Positions 8,601 to 16,571 of a DNA stretch of 64,000 nucleotides are shown here, in pieces (position 1 is the first letter of the stretch; each line of letters begins with the position of its first letter). The DNA is from an uncultured Roseibium sp. (GTDB taxonomy: Bacteria; Pseudomonadota; Alphaproteobacteria; Rhizobiales; Stappiaceae), in the NCBI RefSeq assembly GCF_947494555.1, contig NZ_CANLVF010000005.1, positions 310,001 through 374,000 of the forward strand, given 5' to 3'. Position numbers and translations under genes: made by a program. The notes under the pieces are model-generated. The model did not search any database. It saw only the letters and a program-made list of their open reading frames with translations, and was not told the origin of the DNA.

Positions 8601-9521
8601 ATGGCAAGCATGAAACACGATCGCGACTTCACCCCCGACTACGGGTCTCCTGCGGAACTTTCTCCAGGCTTCAGACGGCTGACTGCCAACAACCCCGGAC
8701 CATTTACGTTCAAGGGAACCAATACCTATTTGCTCGGCACGCGCTCAATCGTGATCCTTGATCCAGGGCCTGCCCTGCCGGAGCACATCGACTCACTGTT
8801 GAAGGCATGTGCAGGATCAAAGATTGAAGCGATTCTGGTGTCTCATACGCATATGGACCATTCTCCGGGTGCAAGATTGCTCAAACAGGAAACCGGCGCA
8901 CCGATTGTTGGATGCGGCCCACACAGGGCCGCGCGTGACCTCTTCGAAAATGAAATCAACCCGCTGGACAGCAGCGGTGACAAAGAGCATCAGCCGGACC
9001 GTCAGCTACAAGACGGGGAGGTCTTCCAATGCGCCGAATTCGGCCTTGAGACCATAGAAACTCCGGGGCACACGGCGAACCATCTCTGCTTTGCCCTTCA
9101 GGGTGAGGACCTTTTGCTGTCCGCCGACCATGTCATGGGCTGGTCGACGTCGATCGTTGCACCGCCAGACGGTTCAATGCGCGACTACATGACATCTATC
9201 GAAAAGCTGCTATCGAGGCCGGAAACAAATTACTATCCCGGGCATGGCGGAAAGGTCTCGGATGCACACACCTATGTGCAGCATCTCAAGCGGCACCGCC
9301 TCCAGCGGGAGGCTTCCATTCTCGCGCTCATGGCCAAACGCAGCTGGTCCATCCCAGAGATTGTCAATGAGCTTTATGCGGACATAGATGTGTCACTTCA
9401 TCCTGCTGCCGGCCTGTCTGTCTTTGCGCATCTTGAGGACCTTGTTGAAAGAGGCCTTGTCTCCTCAACGCCTGACCTTTCGCTCACAGCTCATTATTCG
9501 AATGGGTCAAAACCGTCCTAA
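8601..9521 (+). CDS. MBL-fold metallohydrolase, LACTB2-like
   Basis: A metallo-beta-lactamase fold protein of 306 residues. The metal motif HxHxDH is SHTHMDH, giving His82, His84, Asp86 and His87. Further metal-binding positions follow in ETPGHTANH and YYPGHG. The C-terminal part (about 225-290) looks like the small winged-helix extension found in LACTB2-type proteins (KRSWSIPEIVNELYADI). Members hydrolyse esters or act as RNases; the substrate here cannot be told. I chose the ATG at 8601; a second ATG three codons later (8610) is equally possible. Confidence 0.85.
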   Translation: MASMKHDRDFTPDYGSPAELSPGFRRLTANNPGPFTFKGTNTYLLGTRSIVILDPGPALPEHIDSLLKACAGSKIEAILVSHTHMDHSPGARLLKQETGAPIVGCGPHRAARDLFENEINPLDSSGDKEHQPDRQLQDGEVFQCAEFGLETIETPGHTANHLCFALQGEDLLLSADHVMGWSTSIVAPPDGSMRDYMTSIEKLLSRPETNYYPGHGGKVSDAHTYVQHLKRHRLQREASILALMAKRSWSIPEIVNELYADIDVSLHPAAGLSVFAHLEDLVERGLVSSTPDLSLTAHYSNGSKPS

Positions 9522-9580
9522 GCCGGGGTCCTACACAGGACCGCAAACCGCCAATTCGCCAAAGACTGGTCCAATGAGGT

Positions 9581-10567
9581 TCAGCCGGCCAAATCGGAAA
9601 CATCCGGACTGACACCCTCCGGCTCTACCTCGTCTTCGAAATAAGGCTTGAACCCAGGCAACGGAACGACGCTCTGCGGTGTTTCAATCAATTCCGGTTC
9701 GAGCGTTTCTTCCAGATCGCTCTCTTCCACCGACAACCTGCCGATGTCTCCGTAGGTTTCAAGCAAGACACGATCGATTTCGGCGAACACGGTTCTGATC
9801 TGGCCCGCGTTGGTCGAGACATCCCGCAAGGGTGTTCTGGAGCGGGACCGCACATCCAGCAACGCGCCGACCCGGTCCGGTCGTATTCTGAGTGCCACGT
9901 CGAACTTCAACCCGAGGACAGGTGTCGCGCCTTCCGCCTGCAAACGCGTTGCCGCATCGAGAAGATCAGGGGGTAGTTCGTCGACGACAGTCCAGTTCAG
10001 GTTTTCAAGCGCCTTGGCACCGGCAACGTGTAGCCGTCCAGGAGCGATCCTGTATCTTCTGGGCACTATGTCGGAGGCGCGTTGGTCCGGTTCAATATTG
10101 CCCAGCAATCCAGACAAGCTACGCTCCGATACGACCGGCCAGACCTTTTCCTCCAATACGGACGTCGTCCAGGTCAGAAACGGCTGTTCCGTTGCGACGG
10201 TCTGCGGTTTCACCTCAGGAGGGTCGAACTTATCCGTCGTGATATCATTCGCGCCCGGACTGGCAATCAGCATTCCTGCGACCAGCGCTGGCGGGAACAG
10301 AGCGATCAGAGCAAAGAACGTTCCCGTCAGCGCCGCGGGAATACCCGGCCCGCCGAGGGTCCAGATGCGGTGGAACGCGATCAATGCCAGCAAAAGCGCG
10401 ATCAACGCAAACGCACCGGCGCTGGCAAGCGACAGCGCAAAAACATCCGCTTCCACCAGACCTACCCTCTTGGCAAGAAACGCGGTGACAGCGATTGCGA
10501 GCGCAATCGAGCCCATCGTTCGGCTCGCCGGCGCAGAAGCTGTTTTGTGGATGGCGTATCGCTTCAT
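9581..10567 (-). CDS. DUF1499 membrane protein
   Basis: The 328-residue product has three or four hydrophobic segments in the first 110 residues. An extracytoplasmic DUF1499 domain follows (about 130-270), ending in the typical pattern VALRIRPDRVGALLDVRSRSR...NAGQIRTVFAEID. A C-terminal acidic tail of about 50 residues follows. DUF1499 proteins are common in proteobacteria but have no established function. The ATG at 10567 is preceded by GGGA and gives a short positively charged leader before the first membrane segment; an upstream TTG at 10615 would add 16 residues. Confidence 0.8.
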   Translation of the reverse strand: MKRYAIHKTASAPASRTMGSIALAIAVTAFLAKRVGLVEADVFALSLASAGAFALIALLLALIAFHRIWTLGGPGIPAALTGTFFALIALFPPALVAGMLIASPGANDITTDKFDPPEVKPQTVATEQPFLTWTTSVLEEKVWPVVSERSLSGLLGNIEPDQRASDIVPRRYRIAPGRLHVAGAKALENLNWTVVDELPPDLLDAATRLQAEGATPVLGLKFDVALRIRPDRVGALLDVRSRSRTPLRDVSTNAGQIRTVFAEIDRVLLETYGDIGRLSVEESDLEETLEPELIETPQSVVPLPGFKPYFEDEVEPEGVSPDVSDLAG

Positions 10568-10821
10568 ATGGTCCCAACCTGCATCGCAAACGCATGTGTG
10601 CGCGCGATCGGCCAAATCAGATTTCTATTTTGTTTACAGATAAATTGTCAAAAATGAACTTCACTTCCACTGCTCGCTCAGAATAAATTCGTATCGTCAG
10701 CAAATTGACCACCCTGAGTCGCGGACGCGGCAAGGATTGCTGAGATCCGCAAAGTGGCTCGTTGACTGGCGAGTGCCCGCCCAACCCGGTATAAAAACAC
10801 CACCGTCCAAGAGATCCAAGC

Positions 10822-11199
10822 GTGCAGAACAAGGACAAGAGAACCGGTGGTCTGTTCGGATCGAGTTTCAGCAATATCGTCTTGTGTTATGCGTTCATTC
10901 CGACCTTTTTCCTTTCTCCCTTGGCACTTTACTTTGCCGTGACCTTCTCGGAACCCGCAGAACAGCGCATATTCGCCCACTACTACTATATTCGCACAAC
11001 AATCGCACTGATGGTCATCGGGGGATGCACTGGAAGCCTGTTGATCCTCTTGGGTGCCGACCTTTCTTCTCTGCTGATACTTACAGGACTGACAGTAGTT
11101 GCATTGACGGCCGTGCTTACAATATTGCGATGTCTCAAGGGATTTTTGTGCGCATACAAAGGCGAACCGCCTCGCGCCTACACGAGTTATCTGCTGTGA
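10822..11199 (+). CDS. Small DUF4870-like membrane protein
   Basis: A GTG-initiated 125-residue protein with three hydrophobic segments (about 17-41, 56-78, 82-104). The YYYIRTTIALMVIG stretch and the ending RCLKGFLCAYKGEPPRAYTSYLL match the layout of DUF4870/Tic20-like small membrane proteins, where a HYxxQIRT motif and a basic GEP tail are usual. Function is unknown. It is divergent from the DUF1499 gene. The start is uncertain because no strong ribosome-binding site precedes the GTG. Confidence 0.6.
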   Translation: MQNKDKRTGGLFGSSFSNIVLCYAFIPTFFLSPLALYFAVTFSEPAEQRIFAHYYYIRTTIALMVIGGCTGSLLILLGADLSSLLILTGLTVVALTAVLTILRCLKGFLCAYKGEPPRAYTSYLL

Positions 11200-11499
11200 A
11201 GGCCGAATTCTGTCGCAACCGAGTGAATACCCAAGAACGCAACCGTTACGATTTACTTAACGCGTTACTTCAAATTTGCTGCCTCTGCGTTACATCCTGT
11301 TATAGAATTTGACTGGCTGAGACAGCTAAAGAAGCGCATGATTTCAATGCCGATTGCGGAACGATCGCGGATAAATCCAAATTTTAAAGATCCCGCCCTT
11401 GGAATGCCGCAATTGGACACGACATGCACGCGGCCCGCAGTTTACCGCGCACCAAATCGCCAGTTAGCGGGGACTGGAACAAAAAACGGACCTGGAAAA

Positions 11500-11667
11500 A
11501 TGTCTGAGAAATCATCCCAACCGGTATCAGAAGAACCGGCGGGAGCCAAGTTGATTAACCAGTACAAGCCCGTCGGCATTGCTGCTTTGAATGCAGCGGC
11601 GCTGTGTAAGAACGCGGGCGCGACGAAAAAGAAAAAACAAGTAATTTACCGCGACTGTGTGGACTGA
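11500..11667 (+). CDS. Possible small basic protein, unknown
   Basis: A 55-codon frame starting at an ATG encodes a hydrophilic N terminus, an alanine-rich segment (QYKPVGIAALNAAALCKN) and a lysine run (KKKK) near the end. The frame is open upstream for another 54 codons, but that part has a random composition. I do not recognise a family and no clear ribosome-binding site is present. It is kept because the segment has a protein-like composition in an otherwise gene-free 870-base gap. Confidence 0.3.
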   Translation: MSEKSSQPVSEEPAGAKLINQYKPVGIAALNAAALCKNAGATKKKKQVIYRDCVD

Positions 11668-12073
11668 TTATTTGACGAGATCGTGCCGGCTGCGGCCAGC
11701 ACTCCGTGACTTTGTGCCCCGATCCGTTGTGCCATTTGCACAATCGCAGTGACACAGGCCGCGGAGTAAAGACCCTTTCAGAACGCCGCGGTCCCAAATA
11801 CCGCAGACGCTTCCTGCCGCTGGGATGCAAGACCTGGCGGCTAAGGGTTTGTTTGACTTCTGCTTCGCACCGGCAGCCGACACATCCATATCGTTGTGTC
11901 CGCCACTCTATCGAACTGATTGTGACCTGCTGCACCGCTCGGGCTGAGAGGGGCTGTGACCGGAAGGTGTGCGAAAATCTCTTGCAATAGCCACCTAACT
12001 CGCTTTCTCATCAGGCTCTTGTCACCCGCGACCGGCCCCTTCCGGTGCAACGCGACCGTGCGGAGTTTGCCAT
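11668..12073. other. Gene-free region upstream of the CorA-type gene
   Basis: About 400 bases have no frame with protein-like composition on either strand. A short hairpin (ACCGG / CCGGT around 12031-12046) lies just before the CorA start and could influence its leader. A CTGAGAG string near 11943 recalls a TPP riboswitch, but the rest of that structure is missing. The region may hold a long leader or an unrecognised RNA. Confidence 0.35.
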
Positions 12074-13048
12074 ATGATCATTGCCTATTGCCCGTCCGTC
12101 AAAGGCCTGGAACGAATTGAACTTGCGCCGGACGCACCGCTTCCGGCGACCTCGGTCTGGATAGATCTTGTGGCTCCCACCAGAGACGAGCAGAAAGCCG
12201 CCGAAAAACTGATGGGCGCCGAGATCCCGACACGGGAAGAAATCGCGTCGATCGAGACGTCGGAGCGGCTTTACGTAGAGCCAGGTGCCGTTGTCATGAC
12301 CACCCAGATGCCGATGGCGACCCGCACACTCGATCCCATCCTTTCATCCGTCACATTCGTATTAAGCGCAAAACGTCTGGTCACCGTGCGCTACGGCGAA
12401 CCACGATCGATTGCGATTCTGACCAAGAAAGTGCAGGCAGACGCCACGATCGCCCATTTGGGGCCAGCAGTTTTCTATGCACTGCTCGACATCATTGTCG
12501 ACCGCTGCGCCGATGAGATGGAAAGCGCCTCTGCCCGTTACGACGAACTTGCCGTGCAGGTGTTCGGAGAAGGTCTCAACATGCGCAAAACGGCGAGCTA
12601 CCAGGTGGCGATCAAGCAACTGGGCCAGATCGGCCTGCACGTCGCCAAGATGCATGACGTTTGCACAAGCCTTTCCAGAGCCTTTTTGTTCATGAACACG
12701 CATGCCCGGCGGCTTGGCCTGAGCGAAGAACAGGGAACGGAGCTAAAGACCTACGGACGGGATATCCGTTCAATCAAGGAACATGCCGACGCGCTGGACA
12801 ACAAGTTGGCCTTCCTGCTCGATGCAACGGTGGGTCTTGTTACGCTCGAACAGAACCAGATATCCAAGATCTTTACCGTGCTCGGTGTAATCTTTCTGCC
12901 CCCGACGCTCATCGCATCGATTTACGGTATGAATTTCGCCAACATGCCGGAACTGCAATGGGAACAGGGCTTTCTGTTTTCACTCGGCATGATGCTGGTG
13001 TCGGTAATCGCCACTTTCCTCTTCTTCCGCTGGAAGCGGCTTCTTTAG
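12074..13048 (+). CDS. corA: CorA-family divalent metal ion channel
   Basis: This 324-residue protein has the CorA layout: a large cytoplasmic alpha/beta and long-helix region (1-265), then two C-terminal membrane segments. The diagnostic pore motif YGMNF places GMN at residues 285-287, followed by the short periplasmic loop ANMPELQWEQG and a basic C terminus RWKRLL. CorA channels import Mg2+; some relatives move Zn2+, Co2+ or Ni2+, so the ion is not certain. It is monocistronic and convergent with pdxH. Confidence 0.9.
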   Translation: MIIAYCPSVKGLERIELAPDAPLPATSVWIDLVAPTRDEQKAAEKLMGAEIPTREEIASIETSERLYVEPGAVVMTTQMPMATRTLDPILSSVTFVLSAKRLVTVRYGEPRSIAILTKKVQADATIAHLGPAVFYALLDIIVDRCADEMESASARYDELAVQVFGEGLNMRKTASYQVAIKQLGQIGLHVAKMHDVCTSLSRAFLFMNTHARRLGLSEEQGTELKTYGRDIRSIKEHADALDNKLAFLLDATVGLVTLEQNQISKIFTVLGVIFLPPTLIASIYGMNFANMPELQWEQGFLFSLGMMLVSVIATFLFFRWKRLL

Positions 13049-13076
13049 AACACGAGCTGTCGCAAAAACGCGGTCT

Positions 13077-13712
13077 TCACGGATAAAGCCGGTCCTTTTC
13101 CCAAGGCTGATCTGGGGCCTCCCGTTTGAACACGATACGGTCGTGCAAGCGGAATGGCCGGTCATGCCAAAATTCGATCGATGTCGGCACAAGGCGCATC
13201 CCGGACCAGTAGTCGGGTCTGGGAATGTCGCCAATGCCGAACTTCGCTGTAAACTTGGCAACTTCCTTTTCCAGCGCAAAACGGCTTTCAAGTGGCCTCG
13301 ACTGTTTGGATGCCCAGGCACCAATGCGGCTGCCGCGCGGTCTTGACTGGTAATATGAGTCCGCCTCTTCGCTCGAGACCTGCTGAACTGCGCCGCGAAT
13401 GCGCACTTGACGGCGCAGGGACTTCCAGTGAAAACACATGGCTGCTTTGCCCGAAGACAGGAGCTCGATGCCCTTGGCGCTTTCGAAATTGGTGTAAAAC
13501 ACGAACCCGCGCTCATCGACCTCTTTCAACAGAACCATGCGTACATTCGGCAGTCCGGTCTCATCGGCCGTTGCCAGCGCGACGGCATTCGGATCGTTCG
13601 GTTCTGAGGCCTTGGCGTCCTCAAACCATTCAGAAAAAAGATCAAATGGTTTCTTGACCTCCGCGAAGTCACCTTTTGTTAACTCTTCGGGGGGATGCTT
13701 GAGGTCTGTCAT
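13077..13712 (-). CDS. pdxH: Pyridoxamine 5'-phosphate oxidase PdxH
   Basis: This flavoprotein has 211 residues, the usual length. It oxidises pyridoxamine or pyridoxine 5'-phosphate to pyridoxal 5'-phosphate, the last step of vitamin B6 synthesis and salvage. Family signatures are clear: VRMVLLKEVDERGFVFYTNFESAKG for FMN and substrate contacts, CFHWKSLRRQVRIRG, the SRPRGSRIGAWAS loop, and the C-terminal WEKDRLYP ending. It is cytoplasmic and lies on the opposite strand to its neighbours. Confidence 0.96.
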   Translation of the reverse strand: MTDLKHPPEELTKGDFAEVKKPFDLFSEWFEDAKASEPNDPNAVALATADETGLPNVRMVLLKEVDERGFVFYTNFESAKGIELLSSGKAAMCFHWKSLRRQVRIRGAVQQVSSEEADSYYQSRPRGSRIGAWASKQSRPLESRFALEKEVAKFTAKFGIGDIPRPDYWSGMRLVPTSIEFWHDRPFRLHDRIVFKREAPDQPWEKDRLYP

Positions 13713-13792
13713 AGGTTACCTGTCGAAGAATTCGACCGCCTGCAGTACGGCAACAATCTGCCAGCACGGGGGCTGTCTGTAGAGTGTATCGT

Positions 13793-14260
13793 ATGCGTTC
13801 ATATACTGTCAGGTGCGGCAAGATCCAGTCTCTTGTCGGACTCGTTCTTCTGCTTGGATGCTGCCTTGCCGGGTGCGCCCGGGTGACAGTGCCCATCGGC
13901 AGCAACAATGTCGAGACACCTACGGTCCTTACCGGCTCAATCCCTTCTTCAACCGACCAGGCCTATGCGGACGTTGACGCAGACGACCGCGCCGTGATCG
14001 CTGAAAACCTGGATACGATCGCGACGTCCGTCGACGAGGTTAAAAACGATCAAGAGGTGCTGTTGTCCTGGTTGAACCCGATCAGCGGGAATTCCGGTAC
14101 CCTCACAAAAATCGATGCCGGCACCCTTGGTGAAACGGGCTGCCTCTCCTTCGAAACGACAGCAAACACCATCGCAGGCATCCGGCTCTATTCAGGCACG
14201 GCGTGCAGAGATATCACGCAAAAATTTGCCGTGACGGCGCTTAGCGTTGCCGACGCTTGA
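13793..14260 (+). CDS. RT0821/Lpp0805-type surface lipoprotein
   Basis: A 155-residue exported lipoprotein. The signal sequence ends in the lipobox LAGC, so the mature protein is lipidated and probably sits in the outer membrane. The remainder has the features of the RT0821/Lpp0805 surface-protein family: a VLTGSIP stretch common in these alphaproteobacterial lipoproteins, WLNPISGNSGTLTKID in the middle, and a CRDITQKFAVT motif near the C terminus. Function is not established. I prefer the ATG at 13793; an in-frame GTG lies three codons upstream. Confidence 0.75.
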   Translation: MRSYTVRCGKIQSLVGLVLLLGCCLAGCARVTVPIGSNNVETPTVLTGSIPSSTDQAYADVDADDRAVIAENLDTIATSVDEVKNDQEVLLSWLNPISGNSGTLTKIDAGTLGETGCLSFETTANTIAGIRLYSGTACRDITQKFAVTALSVADA

Positions 14261-14461
14261 TCGCCTGGACAAATCCAATCATAAGAAAGCACCTGCCTAT
14301 CGCGGACGAAGGACTGGAAATCCGGTTAGTTCGTTCCGATATATAATAGAAGTCCGGTCAAGTTTACCTCGAGAAAACGCGCGCTTCGGAGCAGGTCATG
14401 TATCCGGAGCGTTTGTGCGTGAGGTGGCGGGCTGGAAAATCTTAGATACCTGGTGATGTGA

Positions 14462-15439
14462 ATGCGAGATCCCTACAGCGTTCTCGGGGTGGCAAAAAAT
14501 GCCAGCGAGGGCGACATAAAGAAGGCTTTTCGGAAGCTGGCCAAAAAATACCATCCGGATCAGAACAAGGATGATCCGGCGGCACAACAGCATTTTGCCG
14601 AAGTGAATCAGGCCTACGAAATCGTCGGCGACAAGGACAAACGGGCGCAGTTCGACCGTGGCGAGATTGACGCGGAAGGCAAGCAGCGCTTCCAGTCCAA
14701 AGGATTTGAAGGCTTCTCAGGCTATGAGGATTTCGGAACCGGCAGCGGTGGCCAGGGCTTTCGCTCGAGCGCCGGCGCGGGCGGCTTTGACGACATTTTG
14801 AACGACATTTTCGGCGGCTTCGGTGGCAGATCGGGGTCCCGTCCCGGAGCTGGTGCCGGTGCGGGGTTCGGCGGCGGCGCACGTACGAAAGCACCGCCAA
14901 AAGCCAAGGGCAAGAACGTGGAAATCGTTGCTCGTGTGTCGCTCGAGGACATCGTCAATTCCGGCAAGACGCAGGTGACACTGCCGAGTGGCAAGACGGT
15001 CAACGTGACGTTGCCGAAAGGTCTGGAAGAAGCCGAAAAAATCCGATTGAAGGGCCAGGGCCATCCGGGCGAAAACGGCGGTCCCGCCGGCGACGTCATG
15101 GTCGAGGTCCGTATCAAACCGCACAAGCTTTACGAAGTGAAAGGGTCCGATCTTCATTTGGACCTGCCGCTGACGCTTTATGAGGCGGTGCTTGGCGCCA
15201 AGGTTCGAACGCCGACACTGTCCGGCGCGGTGAACCTGACGATACCGCCGAACACGTCCAGCGGAAAGGCCATGCGTCTTAAAGGCAAAGGCCTGCCGAC
15301 CAAGAATGGCGGGCACGGCGACCTCCTGGTGAAACCTCAGATCATCATGGCGCCCCACGCTGACAACGAGCTGGACACCTTGATGAAAGCCTGGAAGGAA
15401 ATCACACCTTACCGAGCGCGAGGACCGGAGTTTGATTAA
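14462..15439 (+). CDS. CbpA-type DnaJ co-chaperone
   Basis: A 325-residue J-domain protein. The J domain (1-70) has the HPD triad at residues 31-33. A Gly/Phe-rich linker (about 85-145) follows, then the two peptide-binding beta domains (about 155-320, e.g. VTLPKGLEEAEKIRLKGQG). It has no CxxCxGxG zinc repeats, so it is CbpA-like rather than canonical DnaJ. It would stimulate DnaK ATPase. It is followed by a strong intrinsic terminator, indicating a single-gene transcript. Confidence 0.9.
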   Translation: MRDPYSVLGVAKNASEGDIKKAFRKLAKKYHPDQNKDDPAAQQHFAEVNQAYEIVGDKDKRAQFDRGEIDAEGKQRFQSKGFEGFSGYEDFGTGSGGQGFRSSAGAGGFDDILNDIFGGFGGRSGSRPGAGAGAGFGGGARTKAPPKAKGKNVEIVARVSLEDIVNSGKTQVTLPSGKTVNVTLPKGLEEAEKIRLKGQGHPGENGGPAGDVMVEVRIKPHKLYEVKGSDLHLDLPLTLYEAVLGAKVRTPTLSGAVNLTIPPNTSSGKAMRLKGKGLPTKNGGHGDLLVKPQIIMAPHADNELDTLMKAWKEITPYRARGPEFD

Positions 15440-15511
15440 GCCATAGCCGGCTTGGTGGCCCCATACGCCTGATGTTGCATCAGCTTTCAGGCTGAGCAAT
15501 CAGGGATCGCC

Positions 15512-15539
15512 GCCCCGGCCTTGAGCCGGGGCCGTTTTT
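15512..15539 (+). terminator. Intrinsic terminator after the dnaJ-like gene
   Basis: A perfect 8-bp stem (GCCCCGGC / GCCGGGGC) with loop CTTGA is followed by CGTTTTT. It lies 73 bases after the stop codon. The loop and stem also resemble the palindromic element immediately downstream, so this terminator may have been built from a dispersed repeat. Confidence 0.85.
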
Positions 15540-15553
15540 CCGCATCGACAATG

Positions 15554-15574
15554 GTCCCGGATCAAGTCCGGGAC
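15554..15574. repeat. REP-like palindromic element
   Basis: A perfect 8-bp inverted repeat GTCCCGGA / TCCGGGAC encloses TCAAG. Elements of the form TCCCGGxTCAAGxCCGGGA are widespread in alphaproteobacterial intergenic DNA. Its neighbour at 15512-15532 has the same architecture. Genome-wide copy number cannot be judged from this window; I see no other copy here. Confidence 0.6.
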
Positions 15575-15625
15575 TGCGTGCGGCATGATGTGAACGTTCG
15601 CTCGGCGGCCGAACGGCCAATATTG

Positions 15626-16117
15626 TCAGTTCTGCAATTCCGCCAGCAGCTCTTCCAGCATTTCCATACCCTTGCCCCAGCCCTTGTCGAGGCCGCTGAT
15701 GGCGCCTGCGAAACAAGTGATTTCTGCGTCGCTAGCGTCGTGAGGCGTCCAGACAAGCCGTACCTCGGTCTGATCACCGGACTGGGTGAAGGTAACCGTT
15801 GTCAGGAGTGTGCGAGGCCAGTCGGGCATCATCGGGTTGGCCGTGACTTCCCAGTCGGCATCCGAAACAGAATGCAGCCAGACAAGCTTCTCAGGTTCGA
15901 TGACCTCTGTGTATTCAACCCGCTGATAGTGCGACCCGCCGCCGAACCGCATTTCGTTCAGCCAGAGGCCACCAGGCCTGACATCGAGTTGGTGAATGAC
16001 GGTTTCCACCCCAGGACCGTACCAGCGGGCAAGCAGATCCGCGTCCGTCCATGTTTTCCAGACCAGCTCACGCGGCGCGTTGAAACGTCTTTCGAGAATA
16101 TATTCAGGCAACGACAC
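15626..16117 (-). CDS. SRPBCC (AHSA1-like) domain protein paired with an ArsR regulator
   Basis: A 163-residue single-domain protein of the AHSA1 group. It shows the N-terminal RRFNAPRELVWKTWTDADLLARWYGP pattern, a GGLWLNEM strand and the C-terminal GWGKGMEMLEELL helix. The start is one base after the ArsR stop, so the two are one operon. ArsR-SRPBCC pairs are common in bacteria; the ligand-binding protein is thought to handle a small hydrophobic compound, but no substrate is established. Confidence 0.85.
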   Translation of the reverse strand: MSLPEYILERRFNAPRELVWKTWTDADLLARWYGPGVETVIHQLDVRPGGLWLNEMRFGGGSHYQRVEYTEVIEPEKLVWLHSVSDADWEVTANPMMPDWPRTLLTTVTFTQSGDQTEVRLVWTPHDASDAEITCFAGAISGLDKGWGKGMEMLEELLAELQN

Positions 16118-16118
16118 G

Positions 16119-16487
16119 TCAGTTCTCCCGCTTGTCCGTGTTTTTCAGTTCTTCAAGTAAAGAGTCGAGTTGATCGAAACTCGTCGACCAGAATTTTCTG
16201 AATTCCTCCAACCAGGCAACGGCGTCCTTCATCGGACCGGCGTTCAATCGGGCGGGACGCCGCTGGCGGTCCGCACCGCGTGTGATCAGGCCAGCACGCT
16301 CCAAGACCTTCAAATGCTTTGAGACTGCCGGCTGGCTCATGTTAAACGGCTCGGCGATCTCATTCACAGACGCCTCCCCCGCTGCCAGCCGTGTCAAAAT
16401 CGCCCGCCGGGTTGGATCGGACAGGGCAGAAAAGACTGCATCCAGTCCCACTTGATCAGATATATAACCAATTCGTTCCATAACCAT
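16119..16487 (-). CDS. ArsR-family transcriptional regulator
   Basis: A 122-residue winged-helix repressor. The core is ALSDPTRRAILTRLAAGEASVNEIAEPFNMSQPAVSKHLKVLERAGLI, with the recognition helix in MSQPAVSKHLKVL (residues about 50-62). No cysteine metal site is apparent, so it is not a metal sensor. It probably controls itself and the SRPBCC gene. The start may be the ATG at 16487 or the one two codons later at 16481; both lie at a perfect palindrome, so repressor binding would block the start region directly. Confidence 0.85.
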   Translation of the reverse strand: MVMERIGYISDQVGLDAVFSALSDPTRRAILTRLAAGEASVNEIAEPFNMSQPAVSKHLKVLERAGLITRGADRQRRPARLNAGPMKDAVAWLEEFRKFWSTSFDQLDSLLEELKNTDKREN

Positions 16488-16493
16488 ATGGTT
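16482..16493. promoter_or_regulatory. Palindrome over the ArsR start codon (putative operator)
   Basis: The perfect 12-bp palindrome AACCATATGGTT contains the first possible ATG of the ArsR gene. Its position and dyad symmetry suit an autoregulatory operator of a dimeric winged-helix repressor. This is an inference from position only. Confidence 0.5.
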
Positions 16494-16528
16494 AATTATA
16501 TGCGTCTCAATGTCAAGTCTGTTGATTT

Positions 16529-16544
16529 ATATAACTTGTTATAT
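16529..16544. promoter_or_regulatory. Palindrome upstream of the MarR gene (putative operator)
   Basis: A perfect inverted repeat ATATAAC-TT-GTTATAT lies 28 bases before the MarR start codon, in an A/T-rich promoter-like stretch. MarR dimers usually bind 16-20 bp palindromes of this kind and repress their own operon. Confidence 0.6.
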
Positions 16545-16571
16545 TATTTGCTATATTAATGGAGGTGCCAC

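Noticed and set aside
11930..11990. CTGAGAG string suggesting a TPP riboswitch
   Set aside because: The second conserved arm (ACCTGATC type) and the surrounding helices are missing, and the downstream gene is an ion channel.
14247..14456. 69-codon plus-strand frame between the lipoprotein and dnaJ-like genes
   Set aside because: No ribosome-binding site, overlaps the lipoprotein stop, random composition.
14717..15499. 260-codon minus-strand frame opposite the dnaJ-like gene
   Set aside because: Antisense to a complete J-domain protein; no motifs.
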